A model generated the notes under the pieces. That model did no database searches. It was not told the DNA's origin and saw only the letters and a program-made list of their open reading frames with translations. Below, piece by piece: positions 1 to 9,901 of a stretch of 28,032 nt of DNA. The position numbers were made by a program, and so were the translations under genes. The stretch is from Fragilariopsis cylindrus CCMP1102. Its lineage: Eukaryota > Bacillariophyta > Bacillariophyceae > Bacillariales > Bacillariaceae. The stretch is from contig FMBT01000659.1 in assembly GCA_900095095.1 (NCBI GenBank), positions 1 to 28,032 of the forward strand, given 5' to 3'. How positions within the stretch are numbered: position 1 is the stretch's first letter; every line of letters starts with the position of its first letter.

Positions 1-1
1 A

Positions 2-889
2 AAAGAAAAAGAGAAGGGAAAGACGATCGATAATAACAAAGTTGCCACAGTCAACAATAGGAACGATGATGATGACAACAAGAAAGAAGGTAGTAAGAAC
101 CAACCGATACCGTCTAATTCCGAATACATTCCACAACCGATTGATCCACCGAATTCATGCAACAACATGATCAGTATCGGCAATAGGCTTTTAAAAAATC
201 GGATGGAACACGCCAATCCTTCAATAATAGAAATATGTACCACGATGAAAAGAATATGCGACAATAACGCGTCCAAGAATCGAATTTTTGTGTCTCTGGG
301 TTGTGGTACAGCAGCAACAGAAATCAATTCGAATGAAATTTGTTTATGTTTAGATACAGACAGAAGAAGTTTGTTCAACGCATGTATTGATTTAAAGCAA
401 AGAAAGAAAAAAACAATATGGATGTCGTTTTTTGACTACAGTAACGAATCCTTGAAAGATTTATTAGAACAACTCAAAGAAACAACTAAGAAAAGAATAA
501 GCGTTTTATACCAACATCCAAGCCCATCCGCTAACATATCGTACATGTTTTCGTTATCTTGTTCTTACGTGGCGACATCCTTATTGGCAGGACATGTAAA
601 GGATGTGTGTATGGTGTACGATCACAAAACTACCGGTAACTCGTGGAATGAACAAACTATTACGAAGGCATTCTTTGAACGGATTGCACCTGATAAGAAA
701 GCTTTGATTAAACTATCGAAAATGGCACTTATCTGTGCATCCGATTCCGATACTGTCTATCATCCGTATTTTGGTAGTACGAAAAGACATGGATTGGTAG
801 AAGTGAAGAAAGGAGAAGAATGTCGTATTTTCTTCAGCAAAAAAGAAAACAAAAAAAGAAAAGAGGAAAAAAAGAAAAAAATAATGTAA
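2..889 (+). CDS. Rossmann/methyltransferase-like protein, 5' partial
   Basis: The frame is open from base 2, so the gene begins before the window; the first internal ATG is at 167. The N-terminal part visible here (about 55 residues) is a Lys/Asn/Asp-rich linker ending in a Pro-rich stretch. A compact domain follows. Its segment FVSLGCGTA, then CLCLDTD about 12 residues later, resembles motif I plus the acidic beta-2 end of class I SAM-dependent methyltransferases. A later strand reading ISVLYQHPSPSAN sits where motif IV would be. The C-terminus is a basic Lys/Glu tail (SKKENKKRKEEKKKK) that could be a nuclear localisation or RNA-contact tail. Coding potential is good: the frame is long and free of low-complexity in the middle. 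Methyltransferase function is inference from the glycine motif only; another Rossmann enzyme is possible. No substrate can be named. Confidence 0.6.
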   Translation, partial: KEKEKGKTIDNNKVATVNNRNDDDDNKKEGSKNQPIPSNSEYIPQPIDPPNSCNNMISIGNRLLKNRMEHANPSIIEICTTMKRICDNNASKNRIFVSLGCGTAATEINSNEICLCLDTDRRSLFNACIDLKQRKKKTIWMSFFDYSNESLKDLLEQLKETTKKRISVLYQHPSPSANISYMFSLSCSYVATSLLAGHVKDVCMVYDHKTTGNSWNEQTITKAFFERIAPDKKALIKLSKMALICASDSDTVYHPYFGSTKRHGLVEVKKGEECRIFFSKKENKKRKEEKKKKIM

Positions 890-1460
890 CGCCAGCACAC
901 GGAAGAAAAGAGAAGTAATTATTATATAATTAATGAACAAAAACGAAACTAAACAACATTTAGATCTTACTCTAACTATTAGCGTTAGATCCACATATTA
1001 TCTCAATGTTGTAGAATAGGCGCCGGTGATTGCTTGCCTTGTGATGAATTTCACTAATGCTTTACAACTAATATTAATGGCACACTTATATTCCAACATA
1101 TGATCAGCTCTAGTAAGCAAGGTCAGGTACCAATTGTATTCAAGAAAGTGTGAGGGTAGTCTCTACGGTACATGTAGTGCTCATTATAGCATTTATTGTT
1201 CTACTAAATTTACATGTTGGACAAAAATTAGGCTGATACAGAACCTCCCCCGTGCTTACGAAATTCTAAATAACAAGACAAAATGAATGAACCATAAGAA
1301 TTGAAAACTAAATGTAGTTCAGCTCTGCAGTAGAACCGCAAATAATAGCAACAACAACAGCAACAACAACAACTACCGTAACCGATACCTTGTCGTGTGA
1401 TTGTACCATTGTATTTTTCATAGATACAGCTTAAACCTTATTTTATCTTTAATATCTTAT
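890..1460. other. intergenic spacer with CAA/CAG microsatellite
   Basis: No supported gene. It lies between the plus-strand methyltransferase-like gene and the convergent minus-strand Gly-zipper gene, so it should hold both 3' ends. A CAA/CAG-type run occupies about 1348-1373. I see no RNA gene. Confidence 0.5.
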
Positions 1461-2171
1461 TTATGCAAAAGCTACATCTTCACTCTGTACAGCTGCAATC
1501 CCTTGAGTAGTGTATTCATTGAAATTCTTTTTGTCCCACTTTATTTGTTGTTTTCGTTCACCGTGTCGTGCAATGACTTTGCCTCCATATCCTGCAACTG
1601 TAGCGCCGGCTACAGCACCTACTGGCCAAAATGGACCGAACATAAGCCCCCCCACAACAGCACCAGTTGTTGCAGATGCTGCAGTTTTGACTTTGCGAGC
1701 TTCCTTCATTTGATTTTTTCTTGGATGGACTTCTGCTGGTAATGAATTGGAGGTAGCATCATTGTCGGGTAGGCTAGTAAATTTGTTCTCAAACTGTTGT
1801 TGATAATTTGTTGGATTGTATAGCACAATTTTACTATCATTATCACTATTACTTGTAGTTTGTGAACGACTTTCAATTTGAGCATAAATGCGTTTTTGTT
1901 CTTCAATAATTTCTGCCGGAAGGCTATTTACAAATACATCGTCACGTTCTTCTAATACTTTGTTATCTCTGGGATGAGTGATAGCTCCTTCCACCATCAT
2001 GGCTGTGGATGTTTGAAAAGGAGTAGTTGCGAGCGTCATATTATCATCGAATGAAATCAAGTCAGTTGTAGATGCTTGCTGGTAGTGATTGTTGTTTTCG
2101 GATACACCGAAATCAATCAGATCTTCGTTTGTGGTAAAGGCGGCGGTAGAGTATGTTGAGGTCATCATCAT
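1461..2171 (-). CDS. Gly-zipper membrane-type protein with DLIDF/DLISFD motifs
   Basis: Product of about 236 residues starting at the MMMTSTYSTA methionines. The same frame stays open to an ATG at 2420, but that extension is composed like a 5' UTR, so the inner start is preferred. The N-terminal half is acidic and polar, with two short motifs, DLIDFG and DLISFD; LISFD fits the clathrin-box pattern (L-hydrophobic-x-hydrophobic-acid). A block SLPAEIIEEQKRIYAQIES follows. Near the C-terminus a Gly/Ala-rich hydrophobic stretch (ATTGAVVGGLMFGPFWPVG, then AVAGATVAGYGGK) gives about two tight membrane-type helices with small-residue spacing typical of Gly zippers. A basic KVIARHGERKQQ segment comes next. 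A tail-anchored or hairpin membrane protein in vesicle traffic is an inference; I do not recognise the family by name. The frame appears to be a single exon. Confidence 0.65.
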   Translation of the reverse strand: MMMTSTYSTAAFTTNEDLIDFGVSENNNHYQQASTTDLISFDDNMTLATTPFQTSTAMMVEGAITHPRDNKVLEERDDVFVNSLPAEIIEEQKRIYAQIESRSQTTSNSDNDSKIVLYNPTNYQQQFENKFTSLPDNDATSNSLPAEVHPRKNQMKEARKVKTAASATTGAVVGGLMFGPFWPVGAVAGATVAGYGGKVIARHGERKQQIKWDKKNFNEYTTQGIAAVQSEDVAFA

Positions 2172-3331
2172 TGTGAATTCTGTTTTTGTATTGGATACTT
2201 TTCTTATTTTGTGAGGATTTTTATTTTGTGCGAGTTGGTACAGAAAAACAACTATGGGAATTTTTATCACCGAGTGACGAAAAGCGCTTTTTTGAATGCT
2301 CAGCAGTGTCAATCGTGGTAAATTAACTGAGTAGCGTTGAAACACAAGTGAAAGAAACAAAATGCACGACTGAATTATACGCCATTGAAAACTACATTTA
2401 TCATCATCATTCAATAACAACTCGAACTATAATAGCTAAAGGCGTGAACCGTGCTGCTAATGTTTGTCAGTCAAGTAGCAAGACCGGGGTTCGGCTTTCA
2501 GAGGAATCAATCACTTGGTCGACACCTATTGGCTTAGTGTAGGAGTTTTCGGATTTATTTTTTGCGCTCGAGCAAGTGACATGATATACCTATTGGCTAC
2601 CTGATGTTGGGTGACAAAGGATTCGACAAAAATTTTGGTTACTATTATGATAGTAATGATAATAAAAGAAATAGTAATAATAACACATTTTTATTTGAGA
2701 CTGAAAAAAAGAAAAGGTGATGTCTGTTTTTTTGCTTTATTCTATTCCAATCTTGATCATTTGCTGTTGCATTATAATCACTTGGAAATTTACCTGCATC
2801 ATGTAATAAATAGGATGCAATTTCATTAATTACATTTTCATTACTATTCCCTATGGCATACCTCCTCCATTTGCAACCCCAACTAAATCAATAAATCCTT
2901 TCATATCCAAGGCCAAATAATTGTAGAAGTTTCATCAATATTGTGTATGAAAGGTACTGGCTAGCAAGAAGCTAATCTACTCTAATAGATAGCTAACAAA
3001 AGGATGTACAGTACTTCTACTTTTTCACAGCGGACGTATTATATTCTATTATACCAGTAGAATTCAAAAATAAACTAAGAAAGATATATAACAATATGAA
3101 AAGGAGAAAGGCTAAGGAGTTTTTTCTTTGAACTTATCATGTATGTATGCATTAATATATGCAGAATTTCAGAATTTGTGTGATAAAGAATGTACCGTAT
3201 ACAGGTACTTGTAGTCCTGAATTGAAAATATAGTATGATATAATATAAGATAATATAGTATAGTATAATAACGAGCTGAGTGACTTTTCTTGTCTTGTGC
3301 GTGCGTCCATCGTGCATGCATAATATCATTT
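2172..3331. other. intergenic spacer, no gene seen
   Basis: AT-rich DNA between two minus-strand genes, presumably the promoter of the Gly-zipper gene and the 3' end of the coiled-coil gene. Short frames on both strands are composed of Ile/Leu/Tyr runs from AT-rich sequence and look random. A degenerate ATAATATA/AGTATA repeat sits near 3235-3270. Confidence 0.5.
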
Positions 3332-4850
3332 TTAAAAAACTATAGAACCATCATCATCATCATCCTCACTACCACTATTATAGTCAACAGAATCAACATT
3401 AACAACATCTTTTCTATTATCATCAGTATCTTCTTTCATTTTCATTATTTTCTTCGGTTTATAATTATCATTATTATCATTATTGACCAACAGCTGCTGG
3501 TTAGTGTCTACTACTTTTTGTTCCAATGGAAGTTGACGACGTTGACTTGGACTTTGACTTTGACATGGACTTGGACGTAGTTGTCGTTTATTATTACTAT
3601 TAATAATATTATTATTACTAATATGTTTGTTGTGATCTTGATTATCATTACAAGTACGTTTTTGTTGTTGCTGATGTTGCTTATTCAATAATAATGATGT
3701 TGACGAAACAACGCCTAATCGTTGTTTAATATCTTCGTCACTATTACTATTACTAGTAATATTATTATTATTATTGACATTGCGTGTATTACCATTCTTA
3801 AGTATATGTTGTAGTTGTATCTGATCTTTTAATACCTGTATTTCAATTTCATGATCCTTTTGGACTTGTAAATATTGATTACCAATTTGTTCAATTAAAT
3901 CATTTTTTCTTTATCTTTTGAAAATAATTTTTGATTCAATTCATTAATTTGACGTTGTTGATTTGCTATTACTGTTGATGATTGTTGTACCAAAATTTCA
4001 CTATACAAGTAATATAGTAGATAATAGATAATAGATAATACGCAAATAATAGAGACGGTGTGATATCAGAAAAGAGAATGAAGTAAGTGTGTGAATAACG
4101 TAATTATGTCATAGAATTGGAATAGAATGCACGATTATTTTTATAACACAAACGAGGAGACAATTCAAATGGTATTACATGCAACAGTAGTACGTACAGT
4201 TTCTTATTCTGTTCTTGACAATTTCTTTTAATTTGTTCATTATCTTTGATACGTTTCCATAAAATAGTATTTTGATTCATAAATGTATCTAACATTAATG
4301 CTTGTGATGCATTTGATAGTTGTGGTTGCTGTTGTTGTCCATTTTGGTGTTGCTGTTTTATTCCCAGCTCTACTTCTACATTATTCTCAGTACCAATACT
4401 ACCAATATTACCAATATTACCTCCTCCTATTCCTCTTTGTCCTATTACTGATGCTTGCGACGACGTTCGTGACGATGAAGCAGCTAATGATGCTAACGAT
4501 GCTGTCGCTGTTGCTGCCATAGCTGACACGGTCAGATTGTTAGTTGCAGTCGACGATGGTTGTTGTTGTTGTTGTTGTTGTTGCTTATTATTGTTCTCGT
4601 ATAACAATTGTCCTGCTACTCCGCCACGTCTACTACGCTGATTATTATTATTACCATTATGCTGCTGGTGAGATAATGATGATGAAAATAATGGTAACGA
4701 CGACGATGGGACTGTTTCAGTTGATAGCGAAGCATTATTATTACTATTAATAGCATTACTATTAGCAGCCATCATCTTATTATACGCCGCTGTTGATGCG
4801 GCTAGTAGATGGTGATTTCCATTACGGTTTTCTTCTTTCTTATAATCCAT
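3332..4850 (-). CDS. Q/N-rich coiled-coil protein, two exons, frame break in exon 2
   Basis: Exon 1 runs 4850-4198 and exon 2 runs 4000-3332. Exon 1 encodes a low-complexity N-terminus (Asn, Ser, Ala, an eight-Gln run encoded near 4559-4583, a GNIGNIGS repeat), then TFMNQNTILWKRIKDNEQIK, the start of a coiled coil. Splicing the GTACGT donor to the TATAG acceptor continues the heptads as KKLEILVQQSSTVIANQQRQ. Exon 2 then meets a stop just after a run of six T (plus strand 3903-3908). One more base there restores a long frame with more coiled coil, then Asn/Ser-rich sequence, a Lys-rich patch and an acidic end (GSEDDDDDGSIVF). The frame arithmetic fits exactly one missing base. The protein would be about 440 residues. 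It is likely an oligomerising scaffold or regulator; no enzymatic domain is visible. The break is either a homopolymer error or a real mutation. Confidence 0.6.
4001..4197 (-). other. spliceosomal intron of the coiled-coil gene
   Basis: On the minus strand it begins GTACGT and ends TTGTATAG, 197 nt. Joining the flanks preserves the reading frame and the coiled-coil pattern. Retention would give a different Val/Leu-rich tail and an early stop. A short TAATAGA repeat (about 4018-4045 plus strand) lies inside it. Confidence 0.65.
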
Positions 4851-6952
4851 ATTGATACTATTATCGTTCTTTCGTTCGTTCGTTCGTTCGTTCGTTCATG
4901 TGTTGTGCTGTGTTGTGTTGTGTAGTAATACTTTGAAGTACAATAGCAATATGCTGCAAGTACAAGTAAGTAGGTACAGTAAGTAAATAATTCTTCTACA
5001 AAGCGCTTCAATCGCGAAGAAGGGGTCTAACGCATACGAGTTAAAGTGGCATAGTGCTATTGCACTTATTCTTGTAGTGTGTTAAGTACTATCTTTAACG
5101 TATTCTGTACCTTAAGTAGTTAATCAAATCGATCATGATTAACGATTTAAAGAATTTTTTCTTTAATCATTATCTATCTGTTAGTCGCATATTGATTGTA
5201 TTCTGATTACTGCTGTTGTGGAGATCAATAAGAAGGAAGAAGTGTTTTAATCAAACAATAACGTATTTAAATATTAATTAATGATCTTAATTACTTTTAC
5301 TTATTGATGAGTTCTCTGACTAACATATAATACAGTACTATGTCTCGAGGCTCGCGTGTAACACAAGCATTTGCGTTGATAAGGTAAAAATATTAATAAT
5401 TAATCAGATCAGTGCGACTTAGTGGTAGATACATTATTTCGTTAAATAGAATGTTTTTGCATTATGAAAATTTTAATTCTTGACACGATTTTGAATTACT
5501 ACTGTACGTACGTACTTATTGAATACCCTAATTGAGAATAAAGAAATAGAGAACCAAGTAGTAGAATTGCACAGTGCGTAAAAGAAGGTTCGGTATTACA
5601 GTACAGCGTCATACTGTACTTTGTTCATACTACTTGAAATAACGTTACAGTGTACAGAGAATGCAACAAGAAGAAGTAAAACATAGCAAGGCAAGAAAAA
5701 CATCGTTATCAAGGACTAGTACTAAATGTCAGTGACTTCCACAATTTTGACCATTTTTACATAATAAGAAATGAGATCATTATTCACGCAAAAAGTCTTA
5801 CGTACAATGCGATCTTTATTGTCGTTATTACTGGTGGTGATGCAACGCTACCGCACATACTGCAACTAGACCGCAACTCAGTACATTAGTAGCCTGTAGT
5901 ACGCGCACTATTGCACGATAAATCAACACCAAATAAATATTACTACTGTACCACAGAAAAAGTACAGGATATATGATATATAATGCAATACTATTAGTTC
6001 TAGCTATACAAGCTATTCTGTTTACCTTTAAAACAATGCAGTACGATAAATAGCATTATATGATTTGCTGTACTTTTTTGCTTCGTTTGATTTTTACAAT
6101 ATCAAAACTATGTACCAAAAACATGATTCAGTTCTACTAATAGTAGAGCCTTAAAATAGATGTTTATACCAAGAAGTGACTCTGACTTATAGTAGGTTGA
6201 TGTTGTTTTTAATTGCTGTTACATTACTGCTGTTTTTGGCGCTGTCTCATCAATATGGATTATTGTTGCTTTATTACTTGATGTTATCATTAGAACAGTT
6301 TGTTTATAGACAAAGACGATTGATGTGATGGCCCTTTGTAGCTGAAGAGATCCCATCGAGAAACCATAGTATCATCTATACACAACGTATACCCGATCGT
6401 TTTCCCTAAATATCTTTATATATGTCATAATATAATAATACCTGTGAAAAAAAATCGAATAATATTTTGGTCTTTATCTATTTTAGAAAAAATCGTGTCG
6501 TTCAAGCAGATCGGGAGAATTTTTGAAACGAAGCATGAATAATTATCATCATCATACGCTGGAGTAATATATATATATTATGTATCATACTCCGATATTA
6601 TATGTTTTTTCGTTCTTTCGCATCGACTGACTAGACATCCTAATCCAGTCCCGCAATAACTATTGAGTCGTAGCGAAAATGGAAAAAAATAACGGAATAA
6701 ATTAATTAGAAAACAAAGCACGACTGACGGTGTGTGATCTTTTTGTCACTTCGCAAAGCATTTTGTGCGCGCAAACAATAAGCGATTGTTTATTTTCAGG
6801 TCACGTCGCTATTATGTTTGCGTTTACAGCATTGAATTCGATGCGAAGTAGTAGTAGAAGTAAAATCTCAACATTCTCACAAAAAGAAATTTCGAAGTAA
6901 CTAACACTATCAAATATTCAACCAAAATATAACAACAACGAAAATTGCAATA
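4851..6952. other. 2.1 kb intergenic region, no gene recognised
   Basis: This separates divergent genes (coiled-coil gene leftward, secreted-protein gene rightward), so it should contain both promoters. It is very AT-rich, with frequent GTACTGTAC/TACTGTA words but no convincing frame, tRNA or rRNA. A loose hairpin with GGAGTA and TACTCC arms lies around 6552-6590. The last ~50 bases before 6953 are A/C-rich and look like a 5' UTR. Confidence 0.5.
4872..4897. repeat. (CGTT)n microsatellite
   Basis: About six consecutive CGTT units just upstream of the minus-strand coiled-coil gene start, followed by a TGTTG-type pentanucleotide stretch to about 4923. Both lie in the likely 5' UTR or promoter. 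Confidence 0.85.
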
Positions 6953-7327
6953 ATGATCTCTAGAATCAACAGCCTCCTATCCATCACTCTTGTCGTCTTA
7001 CTAGCCTCGACTTTCCATTTGCATCATGTTGATGCACGTAAGCGTATCCTTCGAGGCGAAAGATACCATCGTGCAGCTCAAGATGATTTGGGTTATACTG
7101 TTATACCTAATCCTACTGGAACCGAATTTTGTTCAAAGATGCCCCCACAACAAGACGACCCTTGCGAAGGTAGTAAAAGAACGAAAAGCTCCAAAGCTTG
7201 GAGTAGCTGTACATATGCCATCAAAAGTGAATCGAGTAACAATATTGGTAAACAATGGCAGTGTAATTGTGGAGCAGATTCGAAATTTGACTGTCGTCTT
7301 CGTGGACCTGCTGAACTGTTCCCTTAA
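6953..7327 (+). CDS. small secreted six-cysteine protein
   Basis: A single-exon frame of 124 residues. The N-terminus is a classical secretory signal peptide: MISRINS, a hydrophobic core LLSITLVVLLASTF, and a likely cleavage after HVDA. A basic segment RKRILRGERYHR follows and could be a pro-region or dibasic processing site. The mature part has six Cys (EFCSK, DPCEG, SSCTY, WQCNC counted as two, FDCRL), which suggests three disulfides. The Trp and Gly spacing (AWSSCTYAIKS, then QWQCNCG) looks like a conserved small domain. No enzyme motif is visible. The start is supported by the A-rich leader and by the signal peptide beginning at once. A secreted structural, defence or signalling protein is an inference; I cannot name the family. 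Confidence 0.72.
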   Translation: MISRINSLLSITLVVLLASTFHLHHVDARKRILRGERYHRAAQDDLGYTVIPNPTGTEFCSKMPPQQDDPCEGSKRTKSSKAWSSCTYAIKSESSNNIGKQWQCNCGADSKFDCRLRGPAELFP

Positions 7328-8349
7328 TAAATTCTTTTCGTGAAGTGAACGAATAAAAAGGTCTTCGTGACGATATAACTATAAATACATATAATGCTTT
7401 TTCAGTTTGCAAACGTATTTTTCTTGGTGTTACTACTCTACGCAATAGCTAGCTAGTAGATTTCGCGTCGGTCAATTATGTATTAGAATGGAATAGATAC
7501 AGTGCGGATGTAGGTATAACTTGTTGTAATGATCAGGACGAAAGCATTTGAGCATTATAAAAAGTCCTAAACAATCTGTTAGGAAGAATATAAATATATA
7601 TATTATAGCAAAGTAAAAGTTATTCGTTTCATATTAAAGTTGTATTATGTTTCATGTACTCATTTCATATTCTTAAATATGATCGCTGCATCAGTTCATG
7701 AGAAAAGAATAGATGCTCGACGGACTACTAAGTTTGATCCCTTTTCATTGTAAGCATTGTCAATCTTAACGTGGTTGGACGACACGACAATTGTCCATTT
7801 GGACAACCGACTTCTTCTTCCACCACAATTGCTGAATTTGTTCATGAAAAGCTTTCGATCATCTTTGTAGATGAACTACTATTCGGGTTGCTTGGTACGG
7901 GTTAATGTCAGTGACATTAGAGATTTCGGATGTCGAAGTAGTAGATAAAGTAAGGCTCATATTTTTTATTCTGGCTTCAAAAGCTGCTTGATGTTTTTAC
8001 TTCTTTGTCTGAAGTATTTTTTATGACAATTGCAGTGGTTTTACTCTTGACCGATGCTTATCTTTATACGCTCTTTGGAGTGATTATACTGAGACTTTTC
8101 TGTCTTCATTATGTATGTCTCGTAGTAAGGGTAATTTTTCAACTTCGCCTGGGCGATTTTTCAAAGCCACCTTCAGAAAAATCTTTTCGAATAGTGTATC
8201 CTTCATCATAAGATAAGATAACATAACATAACATAACATAAGATAGAATAAGATAAACGACAACAACTACAGTATACTCTTTCCAACCAAACGAAGTAGT
8301 ACTTATATATGACTCGACAGATAAATATTATCCCAGCACTATCACTACT
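7328..8349. other. intergenic region with pentanucleotide repeat
   Basis: No gene that I can support. A repeat of ATAAG/ATAAC pentanucleotides lies at about 8211-8257. Short hydrophobic frames on both strands at 8005-8266 overlap each other antisense and show no domain. The 5' end or first exon of the downstream thioredoxin-like gene could lie here. Confidence 0.45.
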
Positions 8350-9005
8350 TTGTTCACAATATCACATTTTAACAGCATGCCATTTTTACTTTGCATTTCA
8401 TTCCAGCCGTTGCACTCAAACGTTCGAAAAAATTGGAGTCCACATTTTTATGCCTACTCGCCTATCCACGAAGAAACAGCAACACCTGTACCATTTGTAT
8501 ATTGGATACGTGAACGAATAAAACAACAACGAAAAACATCCAAAGAAAGACAACACTCGTCCACATCCTCTACTAAATCATTAGTACCAGTATAAGTCAT
8601 TATTTAGATGACTTTAAGTACATATTAGATAAGAGCGTTGTTAGTGACGATCATCAGATGATTGCTGTTCTATGGTGTGCACCCTGGTGTAGAGCTTGTA
8701 AGCCTGTCAAACCCCATATCAAAAATATAGCTAAAAATCATCCAAACACCAAATTTATTCAAGTGCCGATAACAGAAAAAAACACAAATCTGCATCAAGG
8801 TCTCAACGTACCGTCTGTTCCATTCATGCACTTATATGATACCTCTTCATTCGATAGCCGCCTTGTTGAGGAATCTAAGATGATGGAGAATAAACTACCG
8901 TCATTTCGGAAGGTTCTAGAAGATTATGACAGAGGCTACTGCTCACTTGAAGAAGGATTGGATGGAGACTGGTCATCTTGCCAATATCAAAAAATGTTGA
9001 TATAA
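8350..9005 (+). CDS. thioredoxin-like protein, frame broken near 8576
   Basis: The C-terminal frame (open from 8577 to 9005) contains a thioredoxin-type fold. It has LDDFKYILDK, then a strand MIAVLWCAPWCRACKPVKP with a W-C-R-A-C redox site, then a helix and strand (NTKFIQVP), and the cis-proline loop NVPSVPFMHLY. The Pro of the usual WCGPC is replaced by Ala. The upstream part is in another frame (8350-8595) and reads naturally: NWSPHFYAYSP, then a basic helix WIRERIKQQRKTSKERQ. One extra base at the AAA run 8575-8577 would join the two; no intron of workable size fits. The true 5' end is uncertain. It is either the ATG at 8350, giving a short hydrophobic leader with ISFQP (reminiscent of plastid-targeting ASAF motifs), or an exon after the TTCCAG acceptor at about 8405. 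It is likely a disulfide reductase or isomerase-like protein. Confidence 0.62.
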
Positions 9006-9901
9006 TAAAAATAATACTATCATTAATTTTATACCAAAAATGGCCAATACGAATAGCTTTAGCGCCGCAATTATTATATACCGATGGATTCTATGCACGG
9101 CGTTTCGTCGTTGCTTTCGTTGAATGGTGGATCCACTCATCGTGATGCTTGCGCATAAAATGCTCTTCCTGTTGTTTAAACTCCTGCAAGTAAATATTAA
9201 AATACTGGGTTGGCTTGCGACGGGCAGAGCCGCAGCGACGTGCAGACCCAAGTCTGGGCCCAATAGCCGAATGACCCCTAGTGCATATCGTATAATAATA
9301 TTTATATTATTATAATTTATATCATGCATGCAGAACTCACAGTAAGTTACCATAACAAACGATTTTTAAAATAGCTAAAAATATCAATGTCATGTATACA
9401 TAATATATATAGCAGAATCAACAAGGATCGTTCCTTCCTCTCACTATAACAGCTACCGTACCCGCGAATATAGAACAATTAATTGTATCACTCAAAATAA
9501 TCTAATGAATAAAAAATAGAAGAGATGCGCACTATACCACACCGAGATACTGTTCGTCGGCGTTATTACTATTAGCGCTTGGGCGAACGAAGGTTGTCGA
9601 TTGAAAAGAGAGGGGACCAAGTCAAAAAATGATGATGCGGTGAATAACAAACTTAAATATCAACAGGGCCGATACGGTAGTTGATTAATTGGCAGGAGAG
9701 AAAAATGATTATCTAGGGGCGTCGTACATTGGAACTGGAAGGTTAGAAAATAAGAGCGAACGGTACTCTCGAATATTGTGGGATCCTACAAGGGTGGATA
9801 ATACCATACGATACTGTATTTTTTGTCTGATTGTCAGTCAAAACAAGGCTCAATCCTATCTCAACCCCATATCGTAGTAATAAAGTAATAATATTATTAT
9901 C
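9006..9901. other. intergenic region with GC-rich island
   Basis: No gene supported. About 9208-9286 is clearly GC-richer than its surroundings and contains a CAGAC/GTCTG hairpin. It is followed at 9291-9314 by a perfect AT hairpin (10-bp arms TATAATAATA / TATTATTATA, loop TTTA). Frames crossing the island on both strands look like by-products of its GC content. The stretch just before 9902 should be the promoter of the CRAL-TRIO-like gene. Confidence 0.45.

Noticed and set aside
713..994. Minus-strand frame opposite the end of the first gene
   Set aside because: Phe/Leu runs are the antisense of the Lys-rich tail; no start context or domain.
2172..2420. N-terminal extension of the Gly-zipper gene to the ATG at 2420
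   Set aside because: Open frame, but composition resembles a 5' UTR and MMMTS at 2171 is a natural start; kept only as an alternative.
8005..8266. Overlapping plus- and minus-strand short frames
   Set aside because: They are antisense to each other, hydrophobic or repeat-derived, with no motif or splice support.
9124..9353. Frames across the GC-rich island on both strands
   Set aside because: Explained by absence of stops in GC-rich DNA; the two strands cannot both be coding and neither shows a domain.
9689..9877. Short plus-strand frame starting with TTG
   Set aside because: No ATG, no motif, and lies in the likely promoter of the CRAL-TRIO-like gene.
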